56,401 bases of DNA from an uncultured bacterium (GTDB taxonomy: Bacteria > Chloroflexota > Anaerolineae > J036 > Brachytrichaceae). The position numbers and the translations under genes are program-made. Positions within the stretch are counted from its first letter, which is position 1, and each line of letters starts with the position of its first letter. Shown one piece after another: positions 26,684 through 36,110 of the stretch. A model generated the notes under the pieces. It did not search any database and was not told where the DNA came from. It worked only from the letters and a program-made list of their open reading frames with translations. The DNA lies in NCBI GenBank assembly GCA_903921365.1, contig CAIXPS010000576.1, forward strand, positions 1 to 56,401, read 5' to 3'.

Positions 26684-26794
26684 TCAGACAGCCAGGGTAA
26701 GTATGACGACTTGTTGGAATTCAGCTTGTAGCAGTCCAAGCCGGTCGAGTTTGGCAAGAACGATTAGGGGCGAGGCATCCGCGACGATAAGCAT
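26684..26794 (-). pseudogene. Truncated PIN-domain toxin (DUF3368 type)
   Basis: Only 36 codons: the start MLIVADASPLIVLAKL then DRLGLLQAEFQQVVI matches the first 31 residues of DUF3368 PIN toxins, including the first catalytic Asp6; then LTLAV and a stop. A whole toxin has about 150-160 residues, so the other acidic residues of the nuclease site are lost. It starts 12 bases after the UPF0175 antitoxin stop, as in intact pairs. The glycosyltransferase gene begins 5 bases after its stop, which marks the deletion or insertion point. Confidence 0.75.
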
Positions 26795-26806
26795 GGCTGA
26801 TTCGAG

Positions 26807-27079
26807 TCACAATTGAGCAGCGGCTTCGAGAGTGAGTGACGAGGGATTCACCTGCGGCAGAATGCTTCGCACACGAGCGGAAATGATCATTTCGCGCAGC
26901 GACACTTCCGCTCGCTCTGCCGCATATGCCAGCGTTCCTTCGCCGCGCTGGTACGCCTCTAGTGCCTCCACGATGCGCCATTCGCGCAGTCCCAATTCCA
27001 CAACGCGCTGACGCGCGGAGGTGTCGGCCGGCAGGCGCTTCGCCAGTTCATCAGGAAGGGTGAGTGATACGGTTGTCAT
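26807..27079 (-). CDS. UPF0175-family antitoxin
   Basis: 90 aa. TVSLTLPDELAKRLP begins like a ribbon-type DNA-binding segment; then REWRIVEALEAYQRGEGTLAYAAERAEVSLREMI matches UPF0175, a helix-turn-helix antitoxin family paired with DUF3368 PIN toxins. It would neutralise the toxin and repress its own operon. AAGGAG lies 7 bases before the ATG. The partner is now only a 36-codon fragment, so the antitoxin is an orphan that may persist as a plain regulator or may guard against related toxins elsewhere. Confidence 0.8.
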   Translation of the reverse strand: MTTVSLTLPDELAKRLPADTSARQRVVELGLREWRIVEALEAYQRGEGTLAYAAERAEVSLREMIISARVRSILPQVNPSSLTLEAAAQL

Positions 27080-27200
27080 GCCATTCTCCTTAATACGGCA
27101 TCATTATATTCAATGCCTTCGTTCATTGATGACCATTATTCCAAAGATGACCTGTTTCACGCACCTGACTTTGGCGAAGGTATTGCACATTCTCAAGTCA

Positions 27201-29570
27201 TTACGTCAACACAGTGTCAACATAAACTGCCTGGTCAGCGGTCAGATGATACTCTGCGCCAGCCGTTGTCTCAAAAGCCACGATGCCTGGCGCTGTCTGT
27301 GTTACTGGCGCCGGGTTCCCTTCGCATCTCACCGTTACTGGTATGGCGCAACGAACGCGACACTCATTCCCCAGCTTTGAGTGAATTTTAGCGGTCTGTA
27401 ATTGGTGGTGTTCCCACGTCATATCAACGACGAATCCGCCGCGCGCGCATAGCCCCGTCACACTGCCCGACTGCCAGCGCGCAGGCAACGCCGGGAGTAA
27501 CTCGATATATCCCGCGTGTGACTGCAGCAGCATCTCGGTGATGCCCGAGGTTGCGCCGAAGTTGCCATCGATCTGAAATGGCGGGTGCGCGTCAAAGAGG
27601 TTGGGGTAGGTCCCGCCGCCGTCGTACTTGGTCAACGCAGAACCCGTCAGTTTGAGCTGGTTGTTCAACATTAGCAACGCGTGATCCCCATCCTTGAGGC
27701 GCGCCCAGAAGTTGATCTTCCAACCCATCGACCAGCCAGTGCCGCCGTCGCCGCGATACAGCAGCGATTGCTTAGCCGCGGCGAATAACTGCGGCGACTC
27801 CTGGGTGATCTCTGCACCCGGGTGCAGCCCCCACAGGTGCGACACGTGACGATGGGTGTTGGTCGGGTCGTCCTTATCCACCAGCCATTCCTGCAATTGG
27901 CCGTGCCTGCCAATGTGGTTTGGCGCGATGCGGGCGCGCAACGTGGACAACTGTTCCCGCAGGTCTGCGTCGACGCCGAGTTCAGTCGCTGCCGCGATGG
28001 TGTTAGCGAACAGTTCGCGGATGATCTGGTGATCCATCGACGGCCCTGCTACGAGCCCGCCGTTCTCAGGCGAGTTCGACAGCGGTGAGATGAGGTAGCC
28101 GGTCTGCGCGTCTTCAACGAGCGTGTCGATGAAGAATAGCGCCCCTTCGCGCAGAATCGGGTATGCCTTGTCGGCGAGGAACTGGCGGTCGCCGCCGAAC
28201 TGATAGCGCCACCACAGGTGCTGGCTCAACCACGCGCCGCCCGTCGGCCAGATACCGTGACCGGACGCATTGATCGGCGCCGCCCCGCGCCACAGGTCGG
28301 TGTTGTGGTGCAACACCCAGCCGCGCGCGCCGTAATGCGCCTCAGCCACTGCGCGCCCGCTGGTTGCGACATCGGAGAGCATGTCGAACAAGGGCTGGTG
28401 GCACTCGGCCAGGTTGGTGGGTTCTGCCGGCCAGTAGTTCATCTCGGTGTTGATGTTCACAGTCATCTTGCTGTCCCACGGCGGTTGCATCTGGTCATTC
28501 CAGAGACCTTGCAGGTTGGCTGGTTGGCCGCCAGGGCGTGATGAGGCAATGAGCAGGTATCGCCCAAACTGAAAGTACAACGCCGCAAGCGCGGGGTCTT
28601 CGACCTTGGACACGGTTGCAAGGCGCTCCAGGGTTGGGCGATGCGCGATTAGACTCGCTCCGAGGTCAAGGCTGACGCGGCGAAATAGCGACTGGTGGTC
28701 GGCAAGGTGGGCGGCCTGGATGGCGTCGAAGTCTTTAGCCAGCACGCGTGCCAGTGTATTCGCACAGCGTTGTGCCGGGTCGGCGGAAAGGTCAGAATAG
28801 GTTACGTGGTTGGTCGCCGCAATCAGGTATAGCTCAACGGCCGTCGCCGCCTCGACGCGCAGCCCAGCGGCCGATGCCGTGAGTGTCCCGCCGGTGAGTC
28901 GCGCCGCCAGCCGCGATTCAAAATGGATGCCGTCCGGTTGGACGTTTCCAGCGAGTGCAAGCTGGTTGCCGGGCAGGTTGTGCAGCGTGGCGGATGGATG
29001 TGGGGAAGACAGCGTCGCTCGGAACGAGATTGCGCCGGGTTGATCGGCGCTCAAACGGACGATGATGACCTGGTCGGGGTAGCTGGCAAAGGTCTCACGC
29101 GTGTAGGTGACGTCGCCACACTTGTAGGTCACTGTGCCGGTAGCGCGGTCGAGATCGAGCCTGCGCACATAGTCGCCGGTCTCTGTATGGCCGTCAAAAT
29201 GGATAAACAGGTCGCCCGTGGGTTGGTAGCACTTCTGGCCCAGCGGTTGCGACATGAATGTCTCCATTGCGATTATTTCGGCTTCGAGCTGGATCGCCGC
29301 GGCATGCTCCCATTGGCCCTGCCGCTCCAGCGCAAGCATCTGCAGCGTCATGGCACGCAGGCGGGGCAGGTGTTCGACCGCGGCGGGATGGGCGTAACTG
29401 TGGGGCTTGCCAGTCCACACGGTCGACTCGTTGAACTGGATGTGCTCGATTGGCACACCGCCATAGATCATCGCGCCGAGGCGTCCATTACCGACTGGCA
29501 ATGCTTCAACCCATCGCTCAGCCGGTTCGCGATACCACAGAGATAGATTACTTGCGGATAGTTGTGTCAT
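27201..29570 (-). CDS. GH95 alpha-L-fucosidase/galactosidase
   Basis: 789 aa from the Met starting [34 protein letters not shown]-type GH95 opening; 50 upstream residues are not homologous. The beta-sandwich N-domain holds [13 protein letters not shown] and [11 protein letters not shown], and the (alpha/alpha)6 barrel holds [41 protein letters not shown] and [13 protein letters not shown], all strongly conserved. These inverting enzymes remove alpha-1,2-fucose or alpha-galactose; Asn and Glu/Asp residues in the shown motifs supply the base and acid. No signal peptide, so it acts inside the cell or after import. It lies 79 bases after a class V aminotransferase on the same strand. Confidence 0.9.
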   Translation of the reverse strand: MTQLSASNLSLWYREPAERWVEALPVGNGRLGAMIYGGVPIEHIQFNESTVWTGKPHSYAHPAAVEHLPRLRAMTLQMLALERQGQWEHAAAIQLEAEIIAMETFMSQPLGQKCYQPTGDLFIHFDGHTETGDYVRRLDLDRATGTVTYKCGDVTYTRETFASYPDQVIIVRLSADQPGAISFRATLSSPHPSATLHNLPGNQLALAGNVQPDGIHFESRLAARLTGGTLTASAAGLRVEAATAVELYLIAATNHVTYSDLSADPAQRCANTLARVLAKDFDAIQAAHLADHQSLFRRVSLDLGASLIAHRPTLERLATVSKVEDPALAALYFQFGRYLLIASSRPGGQPANLQGLWNDQMQPPWDSKMTVNINTEMNYWPAEPTNLAECHQPLFDMLSDVATSGRAVAEAHYGARGWVLHHNTDLWRGAAPINASGHGIWPTGGAWLSQHLWWRYQFGGDRQFLADKAYPILREGALFFIDTLVEDAQTGYLISPLSNSPENGGLVAGPSMDHQIIRELFANTIAAATELGVDADLREQLSTLRARIAPNHIGRHGQLQEWLVDKDDPTNTHRHVSHLWGLHPGAEITQESPQLFAAAKQSLLYRGDGGTGWSMGWKINFWARLKDGDHALLMLNNQLKLTGSALTKYDGGGTYPNLFDAHPPFQIDGNFGATSGITEMLLQSHAGYIELLPALPARWQSGSVTGLCARGGFVVDMTWEHHQLQTAKIHSKLGNECRVRCAIPVTVRCEGNPAPVTQTAPGIVAFETTAGAEYHLTADQAVYVDTVLT

Positions 29571-29649
29571 GAGGGTTGTAGATCCTTGCGAAAGTACGCC
29601 TTGCAGGTGCGGTCGCCAAACCAGTCCGGGATGACGGAGACGAGGCGAG

Positions 29650-30906
29650 TCATGCAATGGATGACAGGTCGGCAAGCAGGCGGTCAATCTCCTCCGCGGT
29701 GTTGTAGTGGGCGATGCCAATGCGCACCATGCCGCCCGTGTCCTCGACGCCGAGTTGTTCGGTGAGGTTCAGAGCGTAATAGTTGCCCGACCAGACCGCA
29801 ATGGCGCGTTCGGCGAGGAACTGAGCAATCTCCAGCGGGGGATGGCCCTCCATGCGAATGGCGAAGGTGGGGACGCGCTCGTCGAGGCGGTTATGCGCCG
29901 TAATGCCGTACAGGCGTGTCCTGGGCAGCGCCATCAAGCCATCGAGCATCTGCGCCTTGAGCGCGGCCTCGTGCGTCTGGATGGCGCGCATGGCCGCGTG
30001 CAGGAGCGCTGACCGCTCGGAACGGTAACTGCCGCTCTCAGCCCGTCCGTGCGTCGTTCCCAGCCATTCGAGGTATTGCATTGTGCCGACGAGTCCGGCC
30101 AGCGATTCGTGGCTCTGTGTGCCGGTTTCCCACTTCCACGGTGGACGGTTGTCGGCAGGGCGCACCTTGTAGGCGGTCAATTGATCGAGTAGTTCCTGAC
30201 GGGCGTAGACAACGCCAAGATGCGGGGCGAAGAACTTGTAGGGCGAGCAGGCGAGGAAGTCGCAGCCGATATCCTGCACGTTAATCGGCCCGTGCGGGGC
30301 ATAGTGCACTGCATCGATATAAGTGAGTGCGCCGACCGACTTTGCAAGGCGGACGATCTCCTTCACCGGGTTGATCGTGCCGACGGCGTTGGATGCATAA
30401 CCCACTGCCACTAGCTTTGTGTTGCTATTCAGGTAGCGATCAAAGTCGCTCATCCGCAGCGTGCAGTCGGCGGGATCGACTGCGACGACGTTCACCTTGA
30501 CGCCGCGATCCTCAGCCATCAACCGCCAGGGGCTGAAGTTGGCGTCGTGATCGAGATAGGTGAGGATGATCTCATCACCGGGATGCAGGGTCCTGCCGAT
30601 GGCGCGACTGAAGGCGAAGGTCAGGCTGGTCATATTCTGACCGAAGAACACTTCGCTGTTCAACCGGGCGTTGAGAAAATCGGCCATTGCCTCGTGCGCC
30701 GCGGCGACGATTACGTCGCTCTCGACGCTGCTGATGAATGCGCCGCCGTGGTTGGCGTTGCAGCGGGTGAGGTAAGCGGTCATGCCGTCGATGCACGACT
30801 GCGTCACCTGGGTGCCGCCGGGGCCGTCAAAGTAGACCAATGATTTGCCGTTAAAAGTGCGCGCCAGCGCCGGGAAGTGCGCGCGTATCTGCATGGGTTC
30901 GAGCAT
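29650..30906 (-). CDS. Cysteine-desulfurase-like class V aminotransferase (VC1184 type)
   Basis: 418 aa. The start [24 protein letters not shown] matches the subgroup known from VC1184. PLP-binding features are [11 protein letters not shown] with the conserved Asp and [16 protein letters not shown] with the Schiff-base Lys; [19 protein letters not shown] closes the domain. The reactive Cys loop of true desulfurases is not visible, so it may act as a lyase or aminotransferase. GGAG lies 6 bases upstream of the ATG. It precedes the GH95 gene, perhaps in one transcript. Confidence 0.85.
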   Translation of the reverse strand: MLEPMQIRAHFPALARTFNGKSLVYFDGPGGTQVTQSCIDGMTAYLTRCNANHGGAFISSVESDVIVAAAHEAMADFLNARLNSEVFFGQNMTSLTFAFSRAIGRTLHPGDEIILTYLDHDANFSPWRLMAEDRGVKVNVVAVDPADCTLRMSDFDRYLNSNTKLVAVGYASNAVGTINPVKEIVRLAKSVGALTYIDAVHYAPHGPINVQDIGCDFLACSPYKFFAPHLGVVYARQELLDQLTAYKVRPADNRPPWKWETGTQSHESLAGLVGTMQYLEWLGTTHGRAESGSYRSERSALLHAAMRAIQTHEAALKAQMLDGLMALPRTRLYGITAHNRLDERVPTFAIRMEGHPPLEIAQFLAERAIAVWSGNYYALNLTEQLGVEDTGGMVRIGIAHYNTAEEIDRLLADLSSIA

Positions 30907-31047
30907 GATTTCTCCAGTTGACTCGGATGTAATGGGTTTATTATCGCCTTATGGAGATAAACGCGCAGCACAAACCAGGGTGCTACACCTGCGAGCGCAT
31001 GGCGCGACCGGACGCGCCGCGTGGGATCGCATCTATCGGACGCGCCT

Positions 31048-31082
31048 GTGTTCTGTCGGCAGTGCAACTGCCGACAGAACAC
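31048..31082. other. 16-bp perfect inverted repeat
   Basis: Arms 31048-31063 and 31067-31082 around a GCA loop, in the gap between the FAD oxidoreductase stop and the aminotransferase start. No T-run follows on the minus strand, but a TTTTTTT run lies 15 bases beyond on the plus strand. Candidate terminator of the oxidoreductase gene or operator of the next gene. Confidence 0.5.
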
Positions 31083-31103
31083 CAGGGTGGTTGTCAGTTT
31101 TTT

Positions 31104-32522
31104 TCAACGAGCGGGTGTGGTGATGGTGACCGGCTGGCGATTCGTTTCTGGTTGCTGCTGTGTCGCCTTGTTGGCGCGCAGCACACGCCACACGATGTCG
31201 GGCGCAAACAACACGGTTGGGGGCTTGAGCATGTTCATCACGTCGATGAACGCGCCGTATACCCTGGTGTCGCGCGCGGATGCATGATGCACCGCCAGCG
31301 TGTACTTGTTCAAAAGATTGGTGTAGAACGGCTTGACGCCTTCGGTCTCGGGGTACCGGAAGTCTTCGCCGGTGGCCAGCATCCACGCAGTATTTATCGT
31401 CTGGACAGCTTGCTTGTAAAATGCTCGTGATAGACCGGACAGTGACCGGCGCGTCTTGAGCACATTGCCCAGAGCGTTGGCTTCGCGCGATGCAACGGTC
31501 ATGCCCTGCCCGAAGATCGGGTTGAAGCTGCACACCGCGTCGCCCATAACCAGGTATCCCTCGGGGAAGTGATTCATTTTCTCGTAATGCCGGCGCAGGC
31601 TGGATGGCACCTTATAGACGGCGCATTCCGAGAGTGGTTCTGCCTGAGAAACGAGGTTGTAGATATCCGGGGAGGCGAGGCTGCGGGCGAACTCGCAGAA
31701 GCCTTTGTCGTCGGTCGGCGCGTGATCGTTGAAGTAGCCGAACAGCGTGACCAGCCAGCGGTCACCCTCGATCGGGATGACAACGCCGCCGCGCTTCTCT
31801 ACCGGCGCCGCCGGCAACACATACAGCACGCTGGATCCGGCAGGCACATCGCCCGCCTTGCGGCGATAGACCCGACTGGTGTAACCCACGTTAACGCGCA
31901 CTTCGGACTCTTCCGGCTTGCCGTAACCCAGCCCGTCCAGCCACTGCGGCGAGCGTGACCCGCGCCCACTCGCATCGACAACTATGTCTGCGTTAAGGAC
32001 GGTGTCCTTGCCGCCTGGGGCATCCGACTGCAGAATGACGCCCGTAATGCGCGAGTGGTCGGCGCTGGTCGCCAGGCCGTTGATAGAACACGCCTGCTTG
32101 ATCTCGACATTCGGAATCGCTGCGACGCGCGCGCGAAGCTTTGAATCGAGCAGCGGGCGGCTTTCGCCAATAGAGCTGACTGTGCCCTGGAATGCGGCCT
32201 TATAGCTGCCGTAGTGGAACCAGCGCACGGTGGAGGCAAAGTCCATGACAACGGCGCCGTCATTCTCGAGTTCCTTCATCAGACCGGGGAACAGGTTGCC
32301 CATGGTCTCCATGCCTTTGGCAAGGATCGCATGCGCATGTTGCGCCTGCGGCACGCCCTTGCGCGACTTGACCTCGTCTGGCAACACGTCGCGCTCAATG
32401 AGCGTTACGTGGTCAAAGTGCTCGGAGAGCACGCGCGCCGCCAGCATTCCTGCGACACTGGCGCCGATCACGACTGCATGTTTACCAACCGTATTCGTCA
32501 TGGAATTATTCACTTCGCTCAT
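31104..32522 (-). CDS. FAD-dependent monooxygenase/halogenase-like oxidoreductase
   Basis: 472 aa. The FAD-binding fold is HAVVIGASVAGMLAARVLSEH (GxSxxG, about 15-35) with acidic end VTLIERD, followed later by VDASGRGSRSP and the riboflavin-site motif YLVMGDAVCSFNPIFGQGM (GD motif, about 340-358). KSRKGVPQAQHAHAIL is common in proteins annotated as epoxidase- or geranylgeranyl-reductase-like. It likely oxidises or reduces a hydrophobic substrate; none is indicated by neighbours. GGGAG lies four bases before the ATG. The 227-base upstream gap holds two palindromes, suggesting operator control. Confidence 0.8.
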   Translation of the reverse strand: MSEVNNSMTNTVGKHAVVIGASVAGMLAARVLSEHFDHVTLIERDVLPDEVKSRKGVPQAQHAHAILAKGMETMGNLFPGLMKELENDGAVVMDFASTVRWFHYGSYKAAFQGTVSSIGESRPLLDSKLRARVAAIPNVEIKQACSINGLATSADHSRITGVILQSDAPGGKDTVLNADIVVDASGRGSRSPQWLDGLGYGKPEESEVRVNVGYTSRVYRRKAGDVPAGSSVLYVLPAAPVEKRGGVVIPIEGDRWLVTLFGYFNDHAPTDDKGFCEFARSLASPDIYNLVSQAEPLSECAVYKVPSSLRRHYEKMNHFPEGYLVMGDAVCSFNPIFGQGMTVASREANALGNVLKTRRSLSGLSRAFYKQAVQTINTAWMLATGEDFRYPETEGVKPFYTNLLNKYTLAVHHASARDTRVYGAFIDVMNMLKPPTVLFAPDIVWRVLRANKATQQQPETNRQPVTITTPAR

Positions 32523-32561
32523 CTCACTCCCTTCCTATAAACACTCACACTGCATATCCGG

Positions 32562-32617
32562 GTCCTGTTCAGGACTCACTTACTGTTCTCGCGTACTCGC
32601 GCACGCGAGTACGCGAG
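32562..32617. promoter_or_regulatory. Two palindromes upstream of the FAD oxidoreductase
   Basis: GTCCTG-tt-CAGGAC spans 32562-32575. CTCGCGTACTCGCG (32588-32601) and its exact reverse complement (32604-32617) follow with only 2 bases between. The second unit itself holds repeated ACTCGCG/CGCGAGT elements. They lie 40-95 bases before the ATG of the minus-strand gene, where operators are expected. Confidence 0.5.
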
Positions 32618-32696
32618 TAACGATACGGTTTTGGCAGGGAGAAGTGAATATCCGCTGGAGGGATAAAGAGGGTGATAAAAGGGGGGATAAGCGCGC

Positions 32697-32733
32697 AGAC
32701 TCCCGGATTCGCAGGCGAAAATTTCGGGAGTCT
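32697..32733. terminator. Nested hairpin after the DinB gene
   Basis: AGACTCCCG (32697-32705) pairs with CGGGAGTCT (32725-32733); inside, TTCGC (32708-32712) pairs with GCGAA (32715-32719). It starts 17 bases after the DinB stop on the minus strand. There is no T-run. It probably ends the YhcH-DinB transcript. Confidence 0.5.
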
Positions 32734-32749
32734 CTACGCGATGCTTTAC

Positions 32750-33232
32750 TTACCGTTTCGCCGCGAGGGTGCGTTGGATCTGGTCGATGTGCCCCTCGCC
32801 GTGGGCGGCGTAACTGCGCAATTGGTCTTCAAGCGTGACAATGCCGATATCGGGATGCAATCCGGCGCGCACCCAGTCGGCGTCACTCAGACTCTCGAAG
32901 AAGATCACCCAGCGGGCATGCAGTCCTCGCAGAAGCTGTAACGATAGCGCAATAGCCGGGTTGTCGGTATCCGGGAGCGCAGCCCAGCGATCCTGATCGT
33001 AAGGCCTAAGCGTCGGATGGTCTTCCGTCGCGATCAGCTTGCAGCGGATAAAGCTGTTCATGTGCGAGTCTGCAACGTGATGCACATTCTGCGCTACTGA
33101 CCACTCACCAGGCAGGTGGCGGGTTGTTAACTCGGCGGGCGACAGGCCGCGCACGACGGCTTCGAGAGACGCAGGCAACTGCGCGATCCGATCGATCAAT
33201 GCACGCCGTTGTTCGGTATCGAGTTGTGACAT
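32750..33232 (-). CDS. DinB-family metal-binding protein
   Basis: 160 aa, a four-helix bundle of the DinB_2 family. Metal ligands are His52 region (NVHHVADSH) and the C-terminal HGEGHIDQI; GEWSVAQNVHHVADS is the family signature. Members are thiol-dependent transferases or damage-inducible proteins such as bacillithiol S-transferases; the exact reaction here is unknown. It begins 9 bases after the YhcH stop, so the two are probably cotranscribed, although no SOS box is visible upstream. Confidence 0.85.
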   Translation of the reverse strand: MSQLDTEQRRALIDRIAQLPASLEAVVRGLSPAELTTRHLPGEWSVAQNVHHVADSHMNSFIRCKLIATEDHPTLRPYDQDRWAALPDTDNPAIALSLQLLRGLHARWVIFFESLSDADWVRAGLHPDIGIVTLEDQLRSYAAHGEGHIDQIQRTLAAKR

Positions 33233-33241
33233 TGCGCGGTT

Positions 33242-33691
33242 CTACTCTACGGCGATTTTCACTACTGCTTTCTTCACCGGCGTCGATGCGTCGATTGCCA
33301 TGCCGGGCATGTGACCATCGTTCGGCCACAGCACCATGAAGTCGCCGTCCGAAAGCGTCACCCAGTCGCCGTCGCCAGAGAGCGGCAGGAAGTCTTTCAC
33401 CGGGTCGTACGCGCCCTGTTGCAGACGCTTGAGCATTGCAAAGCAGATGCGCTCCTGCCCGGAGACGATGTACTGGATGTCGATGTAACGCTTATGGGCT
33501 TCCCACTTGCCTGCGCCGGGGAGTTTGCTCGAATACTCCTGGATCAGCACATACAGGTTTTTGCCATCGAGCTCGATGCGACCGACCGGCAGTGCTGCCA
33601 GATCCGTCTCGCGCAGGAACGCAAAGGCGCGTTCGAACTGCTCACCCAAACCGGCGTACATGCCGGTATTCATAATGTTATCTGTAATCAT
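33242..33691 (-). CDS. YhcH/YjgK/YiaL-family protein (DUF386)
   Basis: 149 aa from the Met with GGAG eight bases upstream (MITDNIMNTGMYAG). The cupin-like fold is recognised by EYSSKLPGAGKWEAHKRYIDIQYIVSGQE (about 57-85), where Glu and His residues bind a metal, and by FMVLWPNDGHMPGMAI. The family occurs in sugar operons of sialic and other acid sugars and is proposed to be an anomerase or sugar isomerase-associated protein. It is followed by DinB 9 bases later. Sugar catabolism is the theme of the wider window. Confidence 0.85.
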   Translation of the reverse strand: MITDNIMNTGMYAGLGEQFERAFAFLRETDLAALPVGRIELDGKNLYVLIQEYSSKLPGAGKWEAHKRYIDIQYIVSGQERICFAMLKRLQQGAYDPVKDFLPLSGDGDWVTLSDGDFMVLWPNDGHMPGMAIDASTPVKKAVVKIAVE

Positions 33692-33890
33692 GGTTATCAC
33701 TCCAAGCTTAGTCTTACGCAGCTGGCGGATATTGTCAAACACAGTGTTTATAATGCATCATTGACAGACCCGGAGCATCCTCATTGTTCTTCCCATCGTT
33801 TACACGCTTCCTTCTGCCTATGCTGTTCGGTCACGAGTAGTTTCCAGTTTGTGATTTTGGTGTAATTTGTTGTAATAAGGAGGACAGTCA

Positions 33891-34712
33891 ATGACCGTTT
33901 CTGCTGAACCTTTGCAACGTGTGGTCTGTCAGTGGTGCCAGACACAGAATGAGAAGATTGCCACGGCCTGCCGGTCGTGCGGCGCCCCACTCGATATTGC
34001 CAACCTGGTGAGTGAGTCGGGCTGGCGTGAAGCCCCGCGCATCAAGGACATGACCGAAATCCGCTTTGGCAACAGCCAGTGCCAGGTGGAAGGCGAGATC
34101 GTGCCGGTAGCGGAGATTCAGCTCGCGCCGGGCGACTCGGTGTTCTTCGAGCACCACGTCATGTTGTGGAAGGACCCTGGCGTCGCAATGACAGTGATGT
34201 CGTTGCAGGGCGGGACGAAGCGCATGCTGGCGGGCATGCCGTTCATAATCAGCGTAGCTAACGGCCCAGGGCGAATCGCATTCTCGCGCGACGCCACCGG
34301 CGAGCTGGTGCTGCTGCCGTTGCATCCGGGCATGGAACTCGATGTGCGCGAACACGCCTTCCTGCTGTGCTCGCATCACATCGACTACTCCTATGTGCGC
34401 ATCAAGGGTCTGCGCAACATCTTGTTTGGCGGGCAGGGGATGTACATGGATCGCTTTGTCACGACCAACGTGCCCGGGCTGTTGGTGTTGCACGGCTACG
34501 GCAATGTGTTTGAACGCGTGTTGCGGCAGGGTGAGAGCATCCTCATTGAACCCGGCGCGTTTTTGTATAAGGACTCAGCCGTGACGATGAACGTGGAGTC
34601 ACAGCAACTCACCACCGGGCTGTTCGGCGGGACGAGTATGAACCTGGCGCGCATGACCGGACCCGGACGGGTCGGCATCCAGTCGATGTACGTTCACCAT
34701 GAGACCGCATAA
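33891..34712 (+). CDS. AIM24-family protein with N-terminal zinc ribbon, copy 1
   Basis: 273 aa. Cys13, Cys16, Cys27 and Cys30 (CQWC...CRSC) form a zinc ribbon; after a linker, residues 50-270 have the TRAP-like beta-structure of AIM24 proteins with repeated turns LAPGDSVFFEHHVMLWKDPG and MTGPGRVGIQSMY at the end. A mitochondrial homologue is linked to membrane organisation; bacterial members are uncharacterised. AAGGAGG lies 6-7 bases before the ATG. The next gene, 13 bases away, is a paralogue, so an assembly of unequal subunits is plausible. Confidence 0.8.
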   Translation: MTVSAEPLQRVVCQWCQTQNEKIATACRSCGAPLDIANLVSESGWREAPRIKDMTEIRFGNSQCQVEGEIVPVAEIQLAPGDSVFFEHHVMLWKDPGVAMTVMSLQGGTKRMLAGMPFIISVANGPGRIAFSRDATGELVLLPLHPGMELDVREHAFLLCSHHIDYSYVRIKGLRNILFGGQGMYMDRFVTTNVPGLLVLHGYGNVFERVLRQGESILIEPGAFLYKDSAVTMNVESQQLTTGLFGGTSMNLARMTGPGRVGIQSMYVHHETA

Positions 34713-34725
34713 GGGAGGCGATGCT

Positions 34726-35685
34726 GTGACAGGAAATCTCAACCAGGCGTCAGTTTCGGGGCATCGCTATACCTGCGCGTGGTGCGGCACACTCAGCGAT
34801 GGCGTCAGCCTGAGTTGCCCCGGCTGTGGCGTAACCGTGAATGTCAAGGATATCGTCACGGAGTCCGGATGGACAGAAGCGCCTGGCCGTAAGGATATGG
34901 CGAAGTTGCAATTTGGCAGTTCGTATTGCCAGATCGAGGGCCAGTATGTGCCAGTGGCAGACATGAGCCTGTCGAAGGACGACAGCGTTTATTTCGCCCA
35001 TCACGTGCTGCTGTGGAAGGACCCGGCAGTGACGATCACGAACATGCCAATCAAAGGCGCGTGGAAACGCGTGCTCGCGGGGCTGCCGGTGATCATGGCG
35101 ACCGCGCGCGGGCCGGGGCATATCGCCTTCTCGCGTGACGTGCCGGGCGAAACAGTAGCGCTGCCGATTCAACCCGGCCATTCTGTGGACGTGCGTGAGC
35201 ACGTGTTCATTGTTGCAACAGGGCAGGTGAGCTACGGGTTCTTTCAGACCGGCATCTGGTTTACCACGCAGAAGGAAAAGGAGACGGAGACCCATTACCC
35301 CGTAGGGTACATGATGGATCGCTTCACGGCGGAGCATGCGCCGGGACTGATGCTACTGCACGCTTCGGGCAACGTGTTTGTCCGCAAGCTGCAACCGGGC
35401 CAGACTATCCTCGTCAAGCCGACCGCGCTGCTTTTTAAGGATCAGAGTGTGCAGATGCAACTCTACTTTGAGCATCCCAGTGGCGCCGCGCCGGCGGGAT
35501 TGGGCGGCCTGGGCGGTGGATTGTTGGGCAGCATCGTGAATACGCTCTCGTCGTTTGGTCAGCGCTACATCTGGCTGCAATTGACGGGGCCAGGGCGCGT
35601 GGCGGTGCAGTCGGCGTTTGAGCCGATAGAGGGCGAGGCCGGGACAATCACCAGCCACTCGAACGCGTTGCGGAAGCGGTGGTAG
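34726..35685 (+). CDS. AIM24-family protein with N-terminal zinc ribbon, copy 2
   Basis: 319 aa from GTG at 34726 with GGGAGG upstream; an in-frame ATG (34699) would overlap copy 1. Cys17, Cys20, Cys31, Cys34 (CAWC...CPGC) form the zinc ribbon. The body repeats copy 1: ESGWTEAPGRKDMAKLQFG, SLSKDDSVYFAHHVLLWKDP, AFSRDVPGE, LTGPGRVAVQSAF. It has an insert KEKETETHYP near residue 190 and a Gly-rich loop GLGGLGGGLLGS near 255 that copy 1 lacks, the latter hydrophobic enough to touch a membrane. Tandem duplication and divergence are clear. Function unknown. Confidence 0.8.
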   Translation: MTGNLNQASVSGHRYTCAWCGTLSDGVSLSCPGCGVTVNVKDIVTESGWTEAPGRKDMAKLQFGSSYCQIEGQYVPVADMSLSKDDSVYFAHHVLLWKDPAVTITNMPIKGAWKRVLAGLPVIMATARGPGHIAFSRDVPGETVALPIQPGHSVDVREHVFIVATGQVSYGFFQTGIWFTTQKEKETETHYPVGYMMDRFTAEHAPGLMLLHASGNVFVRKLQPGQTILVKPTALLFKDQSVQMQLYFEHPSGAAPAGLGGLGGGLLGSIVNTLSSFGQRYIWLQLTGPGRVAVQSAFEPIEGEAGTITSHSNALRKRW

Positions 35686-35732
35686 CACCCCATGAATGAA
35701 CTCACGGGAGGCGGCCGACCTAAATCGACGGC

Positions 35733-36110
35733 TTAGGCGCGTTGTTTGTCGCAGTAAGCCCGGATGGATTCCTCGGCAACCAGCCAGGGGCTATTGTCGC
35801 CACTGCCCTGACGCCGGCTGACGATCTTGCGATCCCGGCAGAGTTGCTGGATGGTGCGGGCGGCGAGTTTGTACTTGTCGCTCGCAGCTTTCACCGATAT
35901 AAAGTGCAGTCCTTTGTCGCCAGCGGGCAGGCGCTTCTTGCCGCTGGTGTACTCAATTTGCACGTCGCCCTTGCGCTTGCTGGACGAGGGTTCAAGCACA
36001 AACTCCTGTTCGATGCCCCGGATCGTGCGGTTGCCTGCGCGCACGCTGAACACCTCTTTGGGCTTTTTCTTCGCAATGACGTTTAGAAGGGTTTGCACTG
36101 CTTTCATCAC
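35733..36110 (-). CDS. Small protein with excisionase-like helix-turn-helix at its C-terminus
   Basis: 125 aa. Residues 1-65 are basic and not recognised (KKKPKEVFSVRAGNRTIRG). From about 70 the sequence follows the HTH_17/excisionase pattern: FISVKAASDKYKLAARTIQQLCRDRKI, then WLVAEESIRAY, like the turn and recognition helix used for binding-domain plasmid and phage excisionases. It overlaps the preceding 78-aa gene by 4 bases (ATGA). A DNA-binding role is inferred; its partners in the three-gene run give no clear job. Confidence 0.6.
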   Translation of the reverse strand: MMKAVQTLLNVIAKKKPKEVFSVRAGNRTIRGIEQEFVLEPSSSKRKGDVQIEYTSGKKRLPAGDKGLHFISVKAASDKYKLAARTIQQLCRDRKIVSRRQGSGDNSPWLVAEESIRAYCDKQRA

